A stretch of 27,633 bases of DNA, taken from positions 1 through 27,633 of IMG/VR virus record IMGVR_UViG_3300032053_009476; one strand, written 5' to 3'. The stretch comes from a virus. Within the stretch, counting starts at the first letter, position 1; each line of letters starts with the position of its first letter. A program made the translations under genes and the position numbers. Below the pieces are notes generated by a model. That model had not been told where the DNA came from and did not search any database. It saw only the letters and a program-made list of their open reading frames with translations. This document shows, in pieces, positions 15,091 through 23,033 of this stretch.

Positions 15091-15489
15091 GGATACTGCC
15101 ATCCGAAGCTCGTGAGCGGAAGGCCACGGTCGATGTTTAGAACTGCGGCCAGTCCCACCCTCAAAGGCTAACCGATCTAGTAGGCTTGGCGCGACGAGTT
15201 TTGAGCAGCGTACCCGCCAACGACTGCCGCGTATTTGGGAGAAGACTTTCGGCGCTCCATCGAGCACGATGGTGCACCGCTCTTGATAGTCGTCGATGGT
15301 TACGATAAAGCCGCGTAAGAACGGCCGCATTTTTGGGTCAGTGACCCAGACAAAGTCGCCAATAACGAAATCGCGATGTCCAAGATCCTGACGGAGCTTG
15401 GACATCGCGGAAATCATTACAGACCTGGGGTAGACGCGGCTGCCGCTCACTGTATCGCACTGACCGATCACACCGCGTGCGACGACCAC
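15088..15489 (-). CDS. hypothetical protein downstream of HU
   Basis: The open frame can begin at GTG 15489, directly after the HU stop, giving 133 residues, or at ATG 15417 or 15405. The confident part is the region from about residue 29 on: MSKLRQDLGHRDFVIGDFVW, followed by a small beta-barrel-like segment (RGFIVTIDDYQERCTIVLDG). DFVIGDFVWVTD resembles the start of small SH3/KOW-like modules, but I cannot name a family. None of the starts has a strong SD. A perfect 13-bp inverted repeat covers the ATG at 15405. The C-terminus (GRSSKHRPWPSAHELRMAVS) is basic. Confidence 0.55.
   Translation of the reverse strand: MVVARGVIGQCDTVSGSRVYPRSVMISAMSKLRQDLGHRDFVIGDFVWVTDPKMRPFLRGFIVTIDDYQERCTIVLDGAPKVFSQIRGSRWRVRCSKLVAPSLLDRLAFEGGTGRSSKHRPWPSAHELRMAVS
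15372..15409. promoter_or_regulatory. perfect 13-bp inverted repeat over a start region
   Basis: CGCGATGTCCAAG (15372-15384) and CTTGGACATCGCG (15397-15409) are exact reverse complements separated by 12 nt. The 5' arm on the minus strand contains a possible start codon (ATG, 15405-15403). As RNA it is a strong hairpin that could control translation of the small gene after HU; as DNA it could be a dyad operator. The coding sequence MSKLRQDLGHR spans it. Confidence 0.5.
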
Positions 15490-15490
15490 C

Positions 15491-15817
15491 TTACTTCGTT
15501 GCGGACGGAGCCTTGACGGCCGCCTTCGTGTTCAGGCGGGTCTTGAACTCCTTGCCAAGCTTGAATGCGACAGTCTTGCTGGCCGGAACATCGACCACGG
15601 CACCGGTCTTCGGATTGCGAGCCTTGCGGGCCGCGCGGTCTCGCGGCGTGAACACACCGAAGTCGCGAAGCTCAATCCGTTCGCCATTCCCCAGCGATGT
15701 CGTAATGACATCGAGGAACGTCTGAACGACTGCCAAGACCTCCGTCTTGTTCGTGCCCGGAGTCTTGACTGCGACCATGTCAACTAGGTCGCGCTTTGTA
15801 ACGGTCTTCACACCCAC
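15491..15817 (-). CDS. HU/IHF-family DNA-binding protein
   Basis: The 108-residue protein follows the HU fold: helix 1 TKRDLVDMVAVKTPG, helix 2 TEVLAVVQTFLDVITTSLGN, then GERIELRDFGVFTPRDRAAR, the DNA-binding arm KARNPKTGAVVDVPA, and VAFKLGKEFKTRLN. HU dimers bend and compact DNA and assist replication and recombination. A lysine/alanine-rich C-terminal tail (AAVKAPSATK) extends about 10 residues beyond the typical bacterial HU of about 90. The start is GTG with AGGAGG six bases upstream. It lies downstream of the polymerase genes, suggesting a role in phage genome handling. Confidence 0.92.
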   Translation of the reverse strand: MGVKTVTKRDLVDMVAVKTPGTNKTEVLAVVQTFLDVITTSLGNGERIELRDFGVFTPRDRAARKARNPKTGAVVDVPASKTVAFKLGKEFKTRLNTKAAVKAPSATK

Positions 15818-15924
15818 GATTCGCCTCCTATTTCTTTTAGACTACGCGGATAACCCGTTCTACCCGATGCTGACGACCTCTGCGTAGTAAATCCTTGTGC
15901 AGTCGCACACGATGACGCATCGCG
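15818..15924 (-). other. HU leader region with a 7-bp long-range stem
   Basis: This 107-bp gap between HU and the upstream small gene contains ACTACGC (15841-15847) and GCGTAGT (15882-15888), a perfect 7-bp pair enclosing 34 nt. On the minus strand the structure ends about 17 nt before the HU AGGAGG. It could be a 5' UTR structure. There is no following T-run, so it is not a convincing terminator. No gene or tRNA is seen here. Confidence 0.35.
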
Positions 15925-16176
15925 CTAGGTCTCTTCGGCAAGCCGATCAAGCGCGGTCACGATCTTGAGGTGCTGACCATCGAACCACATCGGTGAATTG
16001 TGGGCCTTGCTGAGCACGAAAGCGCCACCCTCGTAATATGGCGGCGCAAGGCTCTTAAACGAGCCATCAGGCTGCCTTACTGGGTGCCCGACAGGTGGCT
16101 TGCAAACCCAACCACGCCGGCCGTCCGGCTCGCCTTTGACAGGGTAGACGACCTGCTCGCCATAACGGAAAATCAT
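15925..16176 (-). CDS. small hypothetical protein coupled to DNA polymerase
   Basis: The 83-residue protein begins MIFRYGEQVVYPVKGEPDGR. It looks beta-rich, with GSFKSLAPPYYEGGAFVL and MWFDGQHLKIVTALDRL. Its ATG overlaps the polymerase stop in a TGATG junction, so translation is probably coupled. No family is recognised. Confidence 0.65.
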   Translation of the reverse strand: MIFRYGEQVVYPVKGEPDGRRGWVCKPPVGHPVRQPDGSFKSLAPPYYEGGAFVLSKAHNSPMWFDGQHLKIVTALDRLAEET

Positions 16177-18425
16177 CAGTGAGCAGCCTCCCAGTTAACA
16201 CCACTCCTTACGTCGACCAGGAAGGGCACAGAAAGATTCTTGGCCGCTCCTTCCATGTAGGTTTTGATGATAGACATCATCTCTTCGCGCAGTTCTTCCC
16301 GACCCTGAAGAACCAATTCATCGTGGACCTGAATCAAGAATCTAAACTGCTCCCACAACTTAGATTCGGCTGGTCCAGTCGAGGAGACACGTCGATTCCT
16401 CTCATCATAAATCCTTATCATGGCGAGCTTTATGATCTCTTGGCAGCTCCCAGAAACCTCAAACTGGATCGCCTGTCTGCCGGCCCGATGATCGGAAAGC
16501 CGATAGTCATCATCCAACCGACGACGCCTCCGCATAAGGTTGTAAGCTACCAAGTGATTTTTGATCAGCTTCGCGATGACGGTCTTGTGCCACGGCTTGA
16601 TCCCGGGATAGGCCTCATGCCATTTCTCGATCAACTCCCGAGCGTAGTCGACGCGCGGATGTCCGGCGTCGTCATAGAGATCACAGTAGATCGCGAACTT
16701 AAGAGCCCCCATCTCGTAAAGAAGTCCGAAGTTTGAATTCTTGGCAAGTGGGTCGCGCTTAACGTTTACATCTTCTGCTGTTCTTTGATGCAAATCGACG
16801 TGTCGACAGCGCTTCTGGTGTTCTACCTTTGGTGAGTTGCATGAGCCGCAGGATGCAATTCCGTGCTCTGTCTTAGGTATGCCAATCTTGCCGCAACCAT
16901 CAGCGAAGCACTTAAAGTGCATGTAGCGATCACACGGGCCGCCGGCTACGCCATCGCCGTCCTTACCATTCTTACACCCAGCAGTGTTGCGAAAGACCTC
17001 AAGCATGCCCTTCTCCTGGGAGAGATGGGCCGCCATTCTCAGTTCCATTTGTGAATAATCAGCATCCAGCATAATCAACTTGCTGCTATCAGAATCTGTG
17101 TCGTTTGGCAGCCTTGCGCAGAAAGACTTGCGAATTAGATTCTTTTCACGAGGCTGATTCATAAGGTTTACTGGATCTGCACAAGAAAGTCTTCCGATTT
17201 TTGTACCAGTTTGCCTAAAACGTGCATGAACACGGCCCTCATCTTGCGCGATGCCGATAAGCTTCTGTGAGAACGATCTTGATATTACTTCCTTCGATCG
17301 ATAGTCAAGTAGGAGCTTCACAATCGGCTCCTTCTTTCCGAAGTGCGCTATGGCCTTGTCAGCGGTTGAGTAGGTATCAGCGCTCTCATTGTAGGTGTCA
17401 TCAAGATTGTCTGTTGACAGCCCAAGACCTCCCTCCTCTTTTGGTTTGTAGAGGAAGTCACTGACCTGCTTAGGGGATCTCAAGTTCGGCGCCCAGCCGG
17501 CCAACTTCTGGATCTCTTCCATGATGGCGAGCTTTTCGCTTTCCAAGCGCTGCTCAACCTGCACCAACCACTCCCAGTCAATGAGGCAGCCTTGGATCTC
17601 CATCTCCATGAGAACGCGTTGAACCTTCATCTCAACGTTCCAGAAGATCTTTTCCAAGTCACTGAAGACTCCGGGAAGACCATCATCGAACCACGGCGAC
17701 TTCCAGTCAGAGCCCTTGTGCTCGCGCGGAGGATCTTGCTGGCGCAAAGACTCCATAGCCCACTTCCAAAGACGGAAGGTCCATGTCGTGTCATCCATAG
17801 CGTAAGCGCCAAGAGGCCTTTTGTTTGCGAACGAAAATACACTCTGTTTGCCGGACGCCTCCTCATAGGTCGTCATACGGTGTCCGAAAACCTGTTCGAC
17901 TCGCCGCTTCAACCCGTATTGCAGGTGCCGTTCGTCGGCGACATAGTCGGCGAGCATGCTGTCCGCGATCATGTTCTTGATTATGATCGGAGTGTCTGTA
18001 CCGCTGGCTGTGTAGAGGAACGCATCGTCGAATCCACCGTTATGGCGGACCGCGATCAGTCCCGGTATCGACCACAACTCTCGCAGCTGTTCCATCGTCT
18101 TGCACTGATCAAGCGCCGGGCGCGTAGAAATGACCTCGCCGCCATCGGCGTAGTCCATGGTGCCATCAACAAATGGAAACCAGGCCCGCACGGGCTTCCG
18201 TCCCGGATCCCTCTCATTGGGGATGTAGAACGCGACACCCTCGATACGATGTTTACGAGGGTTGAGCCCCGATGTTTCTAGATCGTAGGCCATCAGTCCC
18301 TCAGCCTTAGCTGCGCTGATGAGGAACGGGATAGACACATCACCATGGTCCCCAACATCCCATGCGGGTTCATCAACGTCGCCCGCCGCCAGAAGCACCG
18401 GTTTCCGCTTCCCACCCTTCGCCAT
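16176..18425 (-). CDS. family A DNA polymerase with 3'-5' exonuclease and Cys-rich fingers insertion
   Basis: The 749-residue protein carries a proofreading exonuclease: ExoI AYDLETSG (D48, E50), ExoII RHNGGFDD (N129, D133), ExoIII YAMDD (Y208, D212). The polymerase domain has motif A LDADYSQMELR (D456), motif B RDPLAKNSNFGLLYE and motif C QVHDELV (D702, E703), so all catalytic groups are intact. Position 565 in the NFG segment is Phe, corresponding to F762 of E. coli Pol I. No 5'-3' exonuclease is fused. Between motifs A and B, residues 484-540 contain seven cysteines (C484, C498, C506, C511, C526, C529, C540), including CGSC, an unusual apparent zinc-binding insertion. This should be the phage replicative polymerase. 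It precedes a coupled small gene. Confidence 0.93.
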   Translation of the reverse strand: MAKGGKRKPVLLAAGDVDEPAWDVGDHGDVSIPFLISAAKAEGLMAYDLETSGLNPRKHRIEGVAFYIPNERDPGRKPVRAWFPFVDGTMDYADGGEVISTRPALDQCKTMEQLRELWSIPGLIAVRHNGGFDDAFLYTASGTDTPIIIKNMIADSMLADYVADERHLQYGLKRRVEQVFGHRMTTYEEASGKQSVFSFANKRPLGAYAMDDTTWTFRLWKWAMESLRQQDPPREHKGSDWKSPWFDDGLPGVFSDLEKIFWNVEMKVQRVLMEMEIQGCLIDWEWLVQVEQRLESEKLAIMEEIQKLAGWAPNLRSPKQVSDFLYKPKEEGGLGLSTDNLDDTYNESADTYSTADKAIAHFGKKEPIVKLLLDYRSKEVISRSFSQKLIGIAQDEGRVHARFRQTGTKIGRLSCADPVNLMNQPREKNLIRKSFCARLPNDTDSDSSKLIMLDADYSQMELRMAAHLSQEKGMLEVFRNTAGCKNGKDGDGVAGGPCDRYMHFKCFADGCGKIGIPKTEHGIASCGSCNSPKVEHQKRCRHVDLHQRTAEDVNVKRDPLAKNSNFGLLYEMGALKFAIYCDLYDDAGHPRVDYARELIEKWHEAYPGIKPWHKTVIAKLIKNHLVAYNLMRRRRRLDDDYRLSDHRAGRQAIQFEVSGSCQEIIKLAMIRIYDERNRRVSSTGPAESKLWEQFRFLIQVHDELVLQGREELREEMMSIIKTYMEGAAKNLSVPFLVDVRSGVNWEAAH

Positions 18426-18476
18426 TTCCCGCCGCTCTTCCTACGTAGTTCTACCTGAAGACCGATCCTCAAAAGC

Positions 18477-18509
18477 AAGACGCCACGCCATTTATTGGCG
18501 TGGCGTCTT
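18477..18509 (-). terminator. stem-loop terminator between the SSB candidate and polymerase
   Basis: AAGACGCCACGCCA (18477-18490) and TGGCGTGGCGTCTT (18496-18509) form a perfect 14-bp GC-rich stem with a 5-nt loop in a 109-bp gap. On the minus strand the stem is followed by GCTTTT, a moderate T-run, consistent with a Rho-independent terminator after the SSB-like gene. On the plus strand only a short T-run follows. Confidence 0.75.
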
Positions 18510-18534
18510 TGCGAGCTGGTTGGAACTCCTGAGA

Positions 18535-19404
18535 CTAGTACTTGATTTCAGCCTCAGCGCCAGCCGTAGTCGCTGGCGTGTCGCTGGCGTCGTTCTCGTT
18601 GCTGGACGACGGCCCACCAGAATCCTTCATCGCCGTCGGATCGTCCTTGACGGCGTTGGCGATGGCCATGAGCTGCTTGTGGTCCTTCGCCTTGAGGAGG
18701 AAGTCGTAGTCGAACGGCTTGATGAAGGTCTCGACGGGGAGGCCGTACTTGGCCGCCGCTCCCTCGAAGTCCTTCTTCATCTCCTCTTCCGTCATCTTAC
18801 CTTCGGGGAACCAGAGGTCTCCGATACGAGGCGAGTTCTGGAAGGAGACATACTTCGCACCGTTCTTGCCGACCTTCTCTTCGGGCTTCGAGCGGCTGAT
18901 CGTGAACTTCGAGCCGCGAACGCCCTTAGCCTTGTCCACGTAGAGCTGCATCGTGGGCTTACGGCTGAGAGCGATGAGGACGAGTCGACGGTTGTCCGTG
19001 TAGACGATGTCCTTGTTCTTGCCATCGGGCGGGGACCACTTCGACCGATCGATGCAAGTGAGGCAGGCGAACCACGACGGCGGCTTATTGAAGACGAGGC
19101 AAACCGGACAGGGCCTCGGATCGTTCTCCGTCTTCGAGCAGACGACCATGTTGTCCTTGGTATCACCAAGGTTGAAGACGTGAAGGTTGGTCGTGTAGCA
19201 GTCATCGAGCGACGTGAGAGCGTCGAGCGTGACGACCGGACGATCCTTCTCTTCGATGTTGATCTTGAGACCGCGAACCAGCTTCAGTTCGGTACCAGCC
19301 TTGCCCGCCACCTTCTCAGAGAGGTAATACGTGGGCTTTGAGCTTTTGAAACCGCCACCACCGCCGAACTTCTCCGGCGGCTTTCCTGCGCCTCGATACG
19401 CCAT
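18535..19404 (-). CDS. putative single-stranded DNA-binding protein with zinc site
   Basis: Starting at the ATG with GGAGG 8 nt upstream, the protein has 289 residues (MAYRGAGKPPEKFGGGGGFK...). A mixed central domain includes a four-cysteine site C99-P-V-C102 and C114-L-T-C117, plus nearby C89. Residues 125-170 have a strand-rich segment (RRLVLIALSRKPTMQLYV). The C-terminal 35 residues are Ser/Asn/Asp/Glu-rich and disordered, like the acidic tails SSBs use to recruit partners. Its placement upstream of the polymerase supports SSB; the assignment is from layout and composition and lacks a definitive motif. A TTG 18 bp upstream could add six residues but overlaps the SD. Confidence 0.6.
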   Translation of the reverse strand: MAYRGAGKPPEKFGGGGGFKSSKPTYYLSEKVAGKAGTELKLVRGLKINIEEKDRPVVTLDALTSLDDCYTTNLHVFNLGDTKDNMVVCSKTENDPRPCPVCLVFNKPPSWFACLTCIDRSKWSPPDGKNKDIVYTDNRRLVLIALSRKPTMQLYVDKAKGVRGSKFTISRSKPEEKVGKNGAKYVSFQNSPRIGDLWFPEGKMTEEEMKKDFEGAAAKYGLPVETFIKPFDYDFLLKAKDHKQLMAIANAVKDDPTAMKDSGGPSSSNENDASDTPATTAGAEAEIKY

Positions 19405-19456
19405 GATAGAGCCTCCACACAAGGGGCGTTGTCGAATTGACGTTGCCCAAAGAACA

Positions 19457-19478
19457 GGTCAGATCGAGAGATCAGACC
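19457..19478. other. small imperfect hairpin between the CobT-like gene and SSB candidate
   Basis: GGTC-A-GATC (19457-19465) pairs with GATC-A-GACC (19470-19478) around GAGA, with one A-A mismatch. It lies in the 91-bp gap between the CobT-like stop and the SSB start. No long T-run follows on either strand, so it is a weak terminator candidate or an mRNA leader structure. Nothing else was seen in the gap. Confidence 0.3.
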
Positions 19479-19495
19479 TAAGGGGGTTATACCTA

Positions 19496-21154
19496 TCACC
19501 GAAGAGATAGGACCAATCTTTCTCGGAGAACTTTCTTAAGTAGTTCATAAAACTCTGCGACCAGATTGGTTACGTTAGAGACGACGACTGAATTTGTGTA
19601 GAACTGCTTAACTGCATCACTCGCAATCCCGACACCGAAGACGGTAATACCGGCCGATTCAACCTGCTTAACGGCCCTTACCAAATGCCGACTCAATACA
19701 TCCACGCTCTCTGGCTGCGAAGCTGGTTCACCATCAGAGAAGACAATGAGAACCGGATTCTCACGACTACGGGCCCTCGAGAGTAGGCGCCTGGATGCCC
19801 ACAACACAGCCTCTCCATCGATGTTCTCAGAGCACTGTTCATAGAGCGCCAGCGACACAAACCCGGCTCGACAGGCGTGCGCACTCTTATTGAACGGTTT
19901 GATGATCAAATGCCGAAGCGGTCTTACTCTGTCGAATCCAGCCTGGCTCGTGACCGGCGCCCTCGTCGTCGTGAACGCCAAGCACTCGTTCGGAATCTTT
20001 AGAAGATCGAGGACCGACGAAACTGCGGCCGCAGCCTGGGCCGCGATGAAGAGCTTAGATCTAAAGACAACTGGCTCGTTCGGAGACGCCTCCGGCCTGG
20101 CGTTGTGAGTCATTGACGATGAGCAGTCAACGAGCAGAGTTACTACCGATCGATGGGTGATCGCTCGTCGTGACGCCTTGTAGACTCGTGGATCGTCCAT
20201 TATGACTCGATGGAGCGACCTCTCATCGAGCTTGCCAGTCTTGAGGTGCCGCGACTCTTTGCGACCAGCGTTCCTGAACTCCATAAGTAGCCGCCGTCGC
20301 AGAGTTGGAACGATCTTTCGGATTCCATCAAAGAAGACGCCGTAAAGCTTGTAGACATCAAAGGATGGCCGCCGTATCGTTTCGACTCGATCATTGTCGG
20401 ATCGCGACCTGTAAGAGTTGGATGGCGTGAACTCCAGCTTGCTCACGGCGCCCTTGCGCTCAGCGGCGGCGCTTAGCGCGTAGACTGACAATTCATCAGC
20501 GGCCGCGTCTTCTGGTGCTGCGTATACCTCAGTCGAGGTCTCGACGGGCTGCCAGTGCCAGTAGTCGGCAAGTTCACGAGCGACGTCTACTACTTCAAGC
20601 GTGGAGGTGCAGTTGGTAACTCGCGCGACCAGGTCTGCGACCGGCGCGTAGAGATCTCGGAGGTCCTCTCCCAACTTGGCCGCCACATAGTCGATGTCGC
20701 GGCCATAGGCGAGTAGACTCATGCCGCAGAGAGCGCGTGCTCTCAGTCCTAGCTCACCGTCATCCTTGGTCGCGGCCACAATTCTTGCGATGGCACGCAC
20801 CGAAGAGCGTTCGAGGTTCTCACCGCAGCCGAACCACTCCTGGGCCATGAGTCGTTCGATCCGGCCGTCCTCGATGGAGTTCATGATGGTCTTGACCATC
20901 TTGCGGTCTACACCGGCGAAGGCTGCACGGTCGGTGAACTTGATGTGCCCCAACTCGTGGTCGCAGTCACCGCGAACATCCTCGACAGCCTCGTCTGAGA
21001 GTAGATCAGGGATCGGTCTGAGATGAACAGTGCGATTTTCGACATCCGCCCAAGGTGAAACAGCATCCCAAACAACTGCGACATTGTTGTCCGTAAACGC
21101 GCTGGCAATCGCCTCCTGGGCCGACATCAAGTGGTTGGAGTTCGGTCTAGTCAC
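19496..21154 (-). CDS. cobT: CobT-like VWA-domain protein with N-terminal HExxH metal site
   Basis: The 552-residue protein has a C-terminal VWA domain (about 335-550): MIDAS DCSSSM (D343, S345, S347) and VLIVFSDGEP (D473). Before it is the segment GKLDERSLHRVIMDDPRVY, typical of CobT. Residues 66-70 read HELGH, with MNSIEDGRIERLM following (E95, E100), a possible zincin site. CobT-family proteins pair with CobS AAA+ ATPases; here a CobS-like gene lies 3.6 kb upstream on the same strand. The pair probably forms a MoxR/VWA-type remodelling machine rather than making cobalamin, since no CobN-like subunit is in the window. The start is GTG with GGAAG six bases upstream; the gene follows RNase H with a 3-bp gap. 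Confidence 0.8.
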   Translation of the reverse strand: MTRPNSNHLMSAQEAIASAFTDNNVAVVWDAVSPWADVENRTVHLRPIPDLLSDEAVEDVRGDCDHELGHIKFTDRAAFAGVDRKMVKTIMNSIEDGRIERLMAQEWFGCGENLERSSVRAIARIVAATKDDGELGLRARALCGMSLLAYGRDIDYVAAKLGEDLRDLYAPVADLVARVTNCTSTLEVVDVARELADYWHWQPVETSTEVYAAPEDAAADELSVYALSAAAERKGAVSKLEFTPSNSYRSRSDNDRVETIRRPSFDVYKLYGVFFDGIRKIVPTLRRRLLMEFRNAGRKESRHLKTGKLDERSLHRVIMDDPRVYKASRRAITHRSVVTLLVDCSSSMTHNARPEASPNEPVVFRSKLFIAAQAAAAVSSVLDLLKIPNECLAFTTTRAPVTSQAGFDRVRPLRHLIIKPFNKSAHACRAGFVSLALYEQCSENIDGEAVLWASRRLLSRARSRENPVLIVFSDGEPASQPESVDVLSRHLVRAVKQVESAGITVFGVGIASDAVKQFYTNSVVVSNVTNLVAEFYELLKKVLRERLVLSLR

Positions 21155-21157
21155 CGG

Positions 21158-21703
21158 TTACTTCCACTGCTCCACCAAGCTTATGGCCTTCTTACCGGAG
21201 CAAAGAGCGTCGGCCAGATTATTGAACTTGGTGAACTGGCTATCGTCCCGTTGATGGCCGCCATGATGAAAGAAGTTCAACGTCAGATCACGCTCATCGA
21301 TGATCTTCATGACTTCACGGATCTGGTCCTGAACCTCAGGACTCTTGACCTCCCAACCACCGGTGATCCAAGCTCCGACGCCGACATAGTCATGTACGAC
21401 CCATACAGGAATTCCTGGTTGGGCGTGCTTGAGCCCTAAGATGAGTCCGTTCATCTCAGCGCCGACGTTACGAGTCGGTGTTGGTTGGGAGTGGGCCGCG
21501 ATTTTGTGGATGCTAAGGTGAGGCAATATGAGAACTGCTGCGTGCCAGCCAGTAGTCGAGCCATCAGTGAAGATCCAGGTGTAGCCCGGAAGAAGCTCAG
21601 CCGGTGACTCTGAGTAACGAAGCCAGTTCTTCTTGTACTTGACCGCTGCGGCCTTCTTACTGGTCGTTGAGACGAAGTCAAGCACCCTAGGTCGTCTGTT
21701 CAT
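21158..21703 (-). CDS. rnhA: ribonuclease HI
   Basis: The 181-residue protein has the RNase HI catalytic set: D47 (WIFTDGSTTG), E83 (NVGAEMNGLILGL), D105 (VVHDYVGVGAW) and D165 in a C-terminal NNLADAL, with the His-rich loop FHHGGHQRDD before it. RNase HI removes RNA from RNA-DNA hybrids, such as lagging-strand primers. An extra 40-residue N-terminal segment precedes the core. The SD is weak. It sits between def and the CobT-like gene in a tightly packed minus-strand block. Confidence 0.88.
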   Translation of the reverse strand: MNRRPRVLDFVSTTSKKAAAVKYKKNWLRYSESPAELLPGYTWIFTDGSTTGWHAAVLILPHLSIHKIAAHSQPTPTRNVGAEMNGLILGLKHAQPGIPVWVVHDYVGVGAWITGGWEVKSPEVQDQIREVMKIIDERDLTLNFFHHGGHQRDDSQFTKFNNLADALCSGKKAISLVEQWK

Positions 21704-21712
21704 GCACTAGTT

Positions 21713-22219
21713 CTACCGATCGGGTCCGGCTTCAAGCCGCTTGAGTTTGCCTCTAATTGCAACTTTGCGTGCAGGTGTCAACCGATCGATGAACAAAACG
21801 CCTTCGAGGTGGTCAATTTCGTGCATTAGGCATCGGCCTAGCATCCCCTTGACGCCGAAGGCCAAGATCTCGCCATCCAGGCTGGCCGCAAGGACTTTGC
21901 ACGTCTGCGGCCGCTCAACCTTGGCACGGACGCCGGGGACAGAGAGACATCCCTCTTCTTCGAGCCATGTCGCCTTCGATGGCTCTGCGATGACCGGATT
22001 GACGAGGATGAGATCGTCTTCCGGCTTGCCGGTCAAATTGCAAACCACTAGTTGCGCGTTCCAGCCAACCTGGCTGGCACTCAAACCTATTCCGCCCTCA
22101 CTACGCATAAGCCTAAGTAAATCAAACGCGCGCCTTTTATCGTCCAGAGTTAGATTCGTGATGAATTCAGCCTTTAATCGCAACCGTGGGTCTGGATAAA
22201 TGAGTATCGAATCGGTCAT
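21713..22219 (-). CDS. def: peptide deformylase, full length
   Basis: The 168-residue protein has the three deformylase motifs: I GIGLSASQVG (Q50), II EEGCLSVPG (C91) and III LMHEIDHLEG (H133, E134, H137). C91, H133 and H137 bind the metal and E134 is catalytic. It removes the N-formyl group from new proteins in a bacterial host; phage copies are known in cyanophages. Motif I has Ser-Ala-Ser where most have Ala-Ala-Pro. Its ATG follows directly on the TAG of the HNH gene without a gap. A diverged N-terminal fragment of a second def lies upstream, beyond the HNH gene. Confidence 0.95.
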   Translation of the reverse strand: MTDSILIYPDPRLRLKAEFITNLTLDDKRRAFDLLRLMRSEGGIGLSASQVGWNAQLVVCNLTGKPEDDLILVNPVIAEPSKATWLEEEGCLSVPGVRAKVERPQTCKVLAASLDGEILAFGVKGMLGRCLMHEIDHLEGVLFIDRLTPARKVAIRGKLKRLEAGPDR

Positions 22220-22975
22220 CTACTCCACTCCATTTGATTTTGACCAGTGTCGGTAACCGTTCGTGCCGCGCCTGGTCAGTATCCGACCAACAACAACACC
22301 AAGTTCTTTCATTTCAGAAGGAGAGAATATGTTATTGCGAACAGAATTGCATATATCACAACAGCTTACCACATTCTCAATTTCGTAACCCTTACTGTTG
22401 TCGAGTCGATCAAGTCCGACGCCATAGGCAACCTTACTAGGCAGTCCGCAGTAGTTACAAGGCGCAACCGCGAGTCGACAATAGTCTTCCTTAGAAAGCG
22501 TCCAGGACTTGCCACGTTTCTTGGCCTCCCATCGGTTCGCTGCATATCGTCGACCTGGTGTTCGTCTCTGAACCAGATATGACTCAACACATGCTCGACA
22601 TTTTCTATTTGTGCTTCCCACTTCGATCGGTGAACTACACGCAGTACAAAGACCAAGTTTGGTATTTTTTTCTCGTTTGGCCTTCCTTTGTGAAGAGGTG
22701 TAGATCAGATGATCTGAACAATAGGACCGACTAACGGCGGCGCTTTCGTTACAACCATTCCACAGGCAGGCGCCAATTAACCTTTTGGCAGCTCTAGTAG
22801 TCTTGGAACGGTCTCTCGCATAGTTTAGATGCTCAGAGCAGTAATTATGGTCTGCCGCGATCACGGCCTTGCAACCACCACTGATGCATAATCCTAATAG
22901 CCTCTTTTTAACTTGCCGGTTCCGGTCGTGAACTCTTTGGTTCGCCCGCTCATCGGCCTTATTCTTGTAAGCCAC
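22220..22975 (-). CDS. HNH endonuclease with N-terminal zinc fingers
   Basis: The 251-residue protein has two fingers of pattern CX4CX10CX2H (C30/C35/C46/H49 and C70/C75/C86/H89), a third four-Cys site (C110/C113/C126/C129), a linker, and a C-terminal HNH-type domain: CNYCG (C173/C176), GLDRLDNSKGY, ENVVSCCDICNSVRN. The fingers should bind DNA and the HNH domain should nick or cut it; this is the layout of phage free-standing homing endonucleases. The start is GTG with GGAGG six bases upstream, inside a strong hairpin. It lies between a def fragment and a full def, and its stop is immediately followed by the def ATG. Confidence 0.85.
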   Translation of the reverse strand: MAYKNKADERANQRVHDRNRQVKKRLLGLCISGGCKAVIAADHNYCSEHLNYARDRSKTTRAAKRLIGACLWNGCNESAAVSRSYCSDHLIYTSSQRKAKREKNTKLGLCTACSSPIEVGSTNRKCRACVESYLVQRRTPGRRYAANRWEAKKRGKSWTLSKEDYCRLAVAPCNYCGLPSKVAYGVGLDRLDNSKGYEIENVVSCCDICNSVRNNIFSPSEMKELGVVVGRILTRRGTNGYRHWSKSNGVE

Positions 22976-23008
22976 AGATGTCCTCCAACTGATGGAAGAC
23001 TATCTGTG
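22973..23008 (-). promoter_or_regulatory. hairpin burying the SD and GTG start of the HNH gene
   Basis: On the minus strand CACAGAT and ATCTGTG pair over 7 bp, then a bulged A, then GTCTTCC with GGAGGAC (7 bp, one G-U), with a 7-nt loop ATCAGTT. The 3' arm contains the GGAGG SD and the GTG start codon. Folding would therefore block initiation of the endonuclease. The arrangement parallels the hairpin before the HTH-array nuclease. Confidence 0.55.
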
Positions 23009-23033
23009 CATCAGTAATACTGCAAGCCCTATG

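Noticed and set aside
15841-15888. 7-bp acceptor-like stem suggesting a tRNA
   Set aside because: Only 48 nt separate the outer ends, and no anticodon or T arm is visible, so it is too short for a tRNA.
17592-18281. Plus-strand open frame of 229 codons inside the polymerase gene
   Set aside because: It is entirely antisense to conserved exonuclease motifs and has no recognisable domain.
18319-19341. Long plus-strand open frame of 340 codons across the polymerase start and SSB gene
   Set aside because: It spans the terminator and the gap and overlaps two convincing minus-strand genes; its translation is Arg/Leu/Val-rich without motifs, typical of an antisense shadow.
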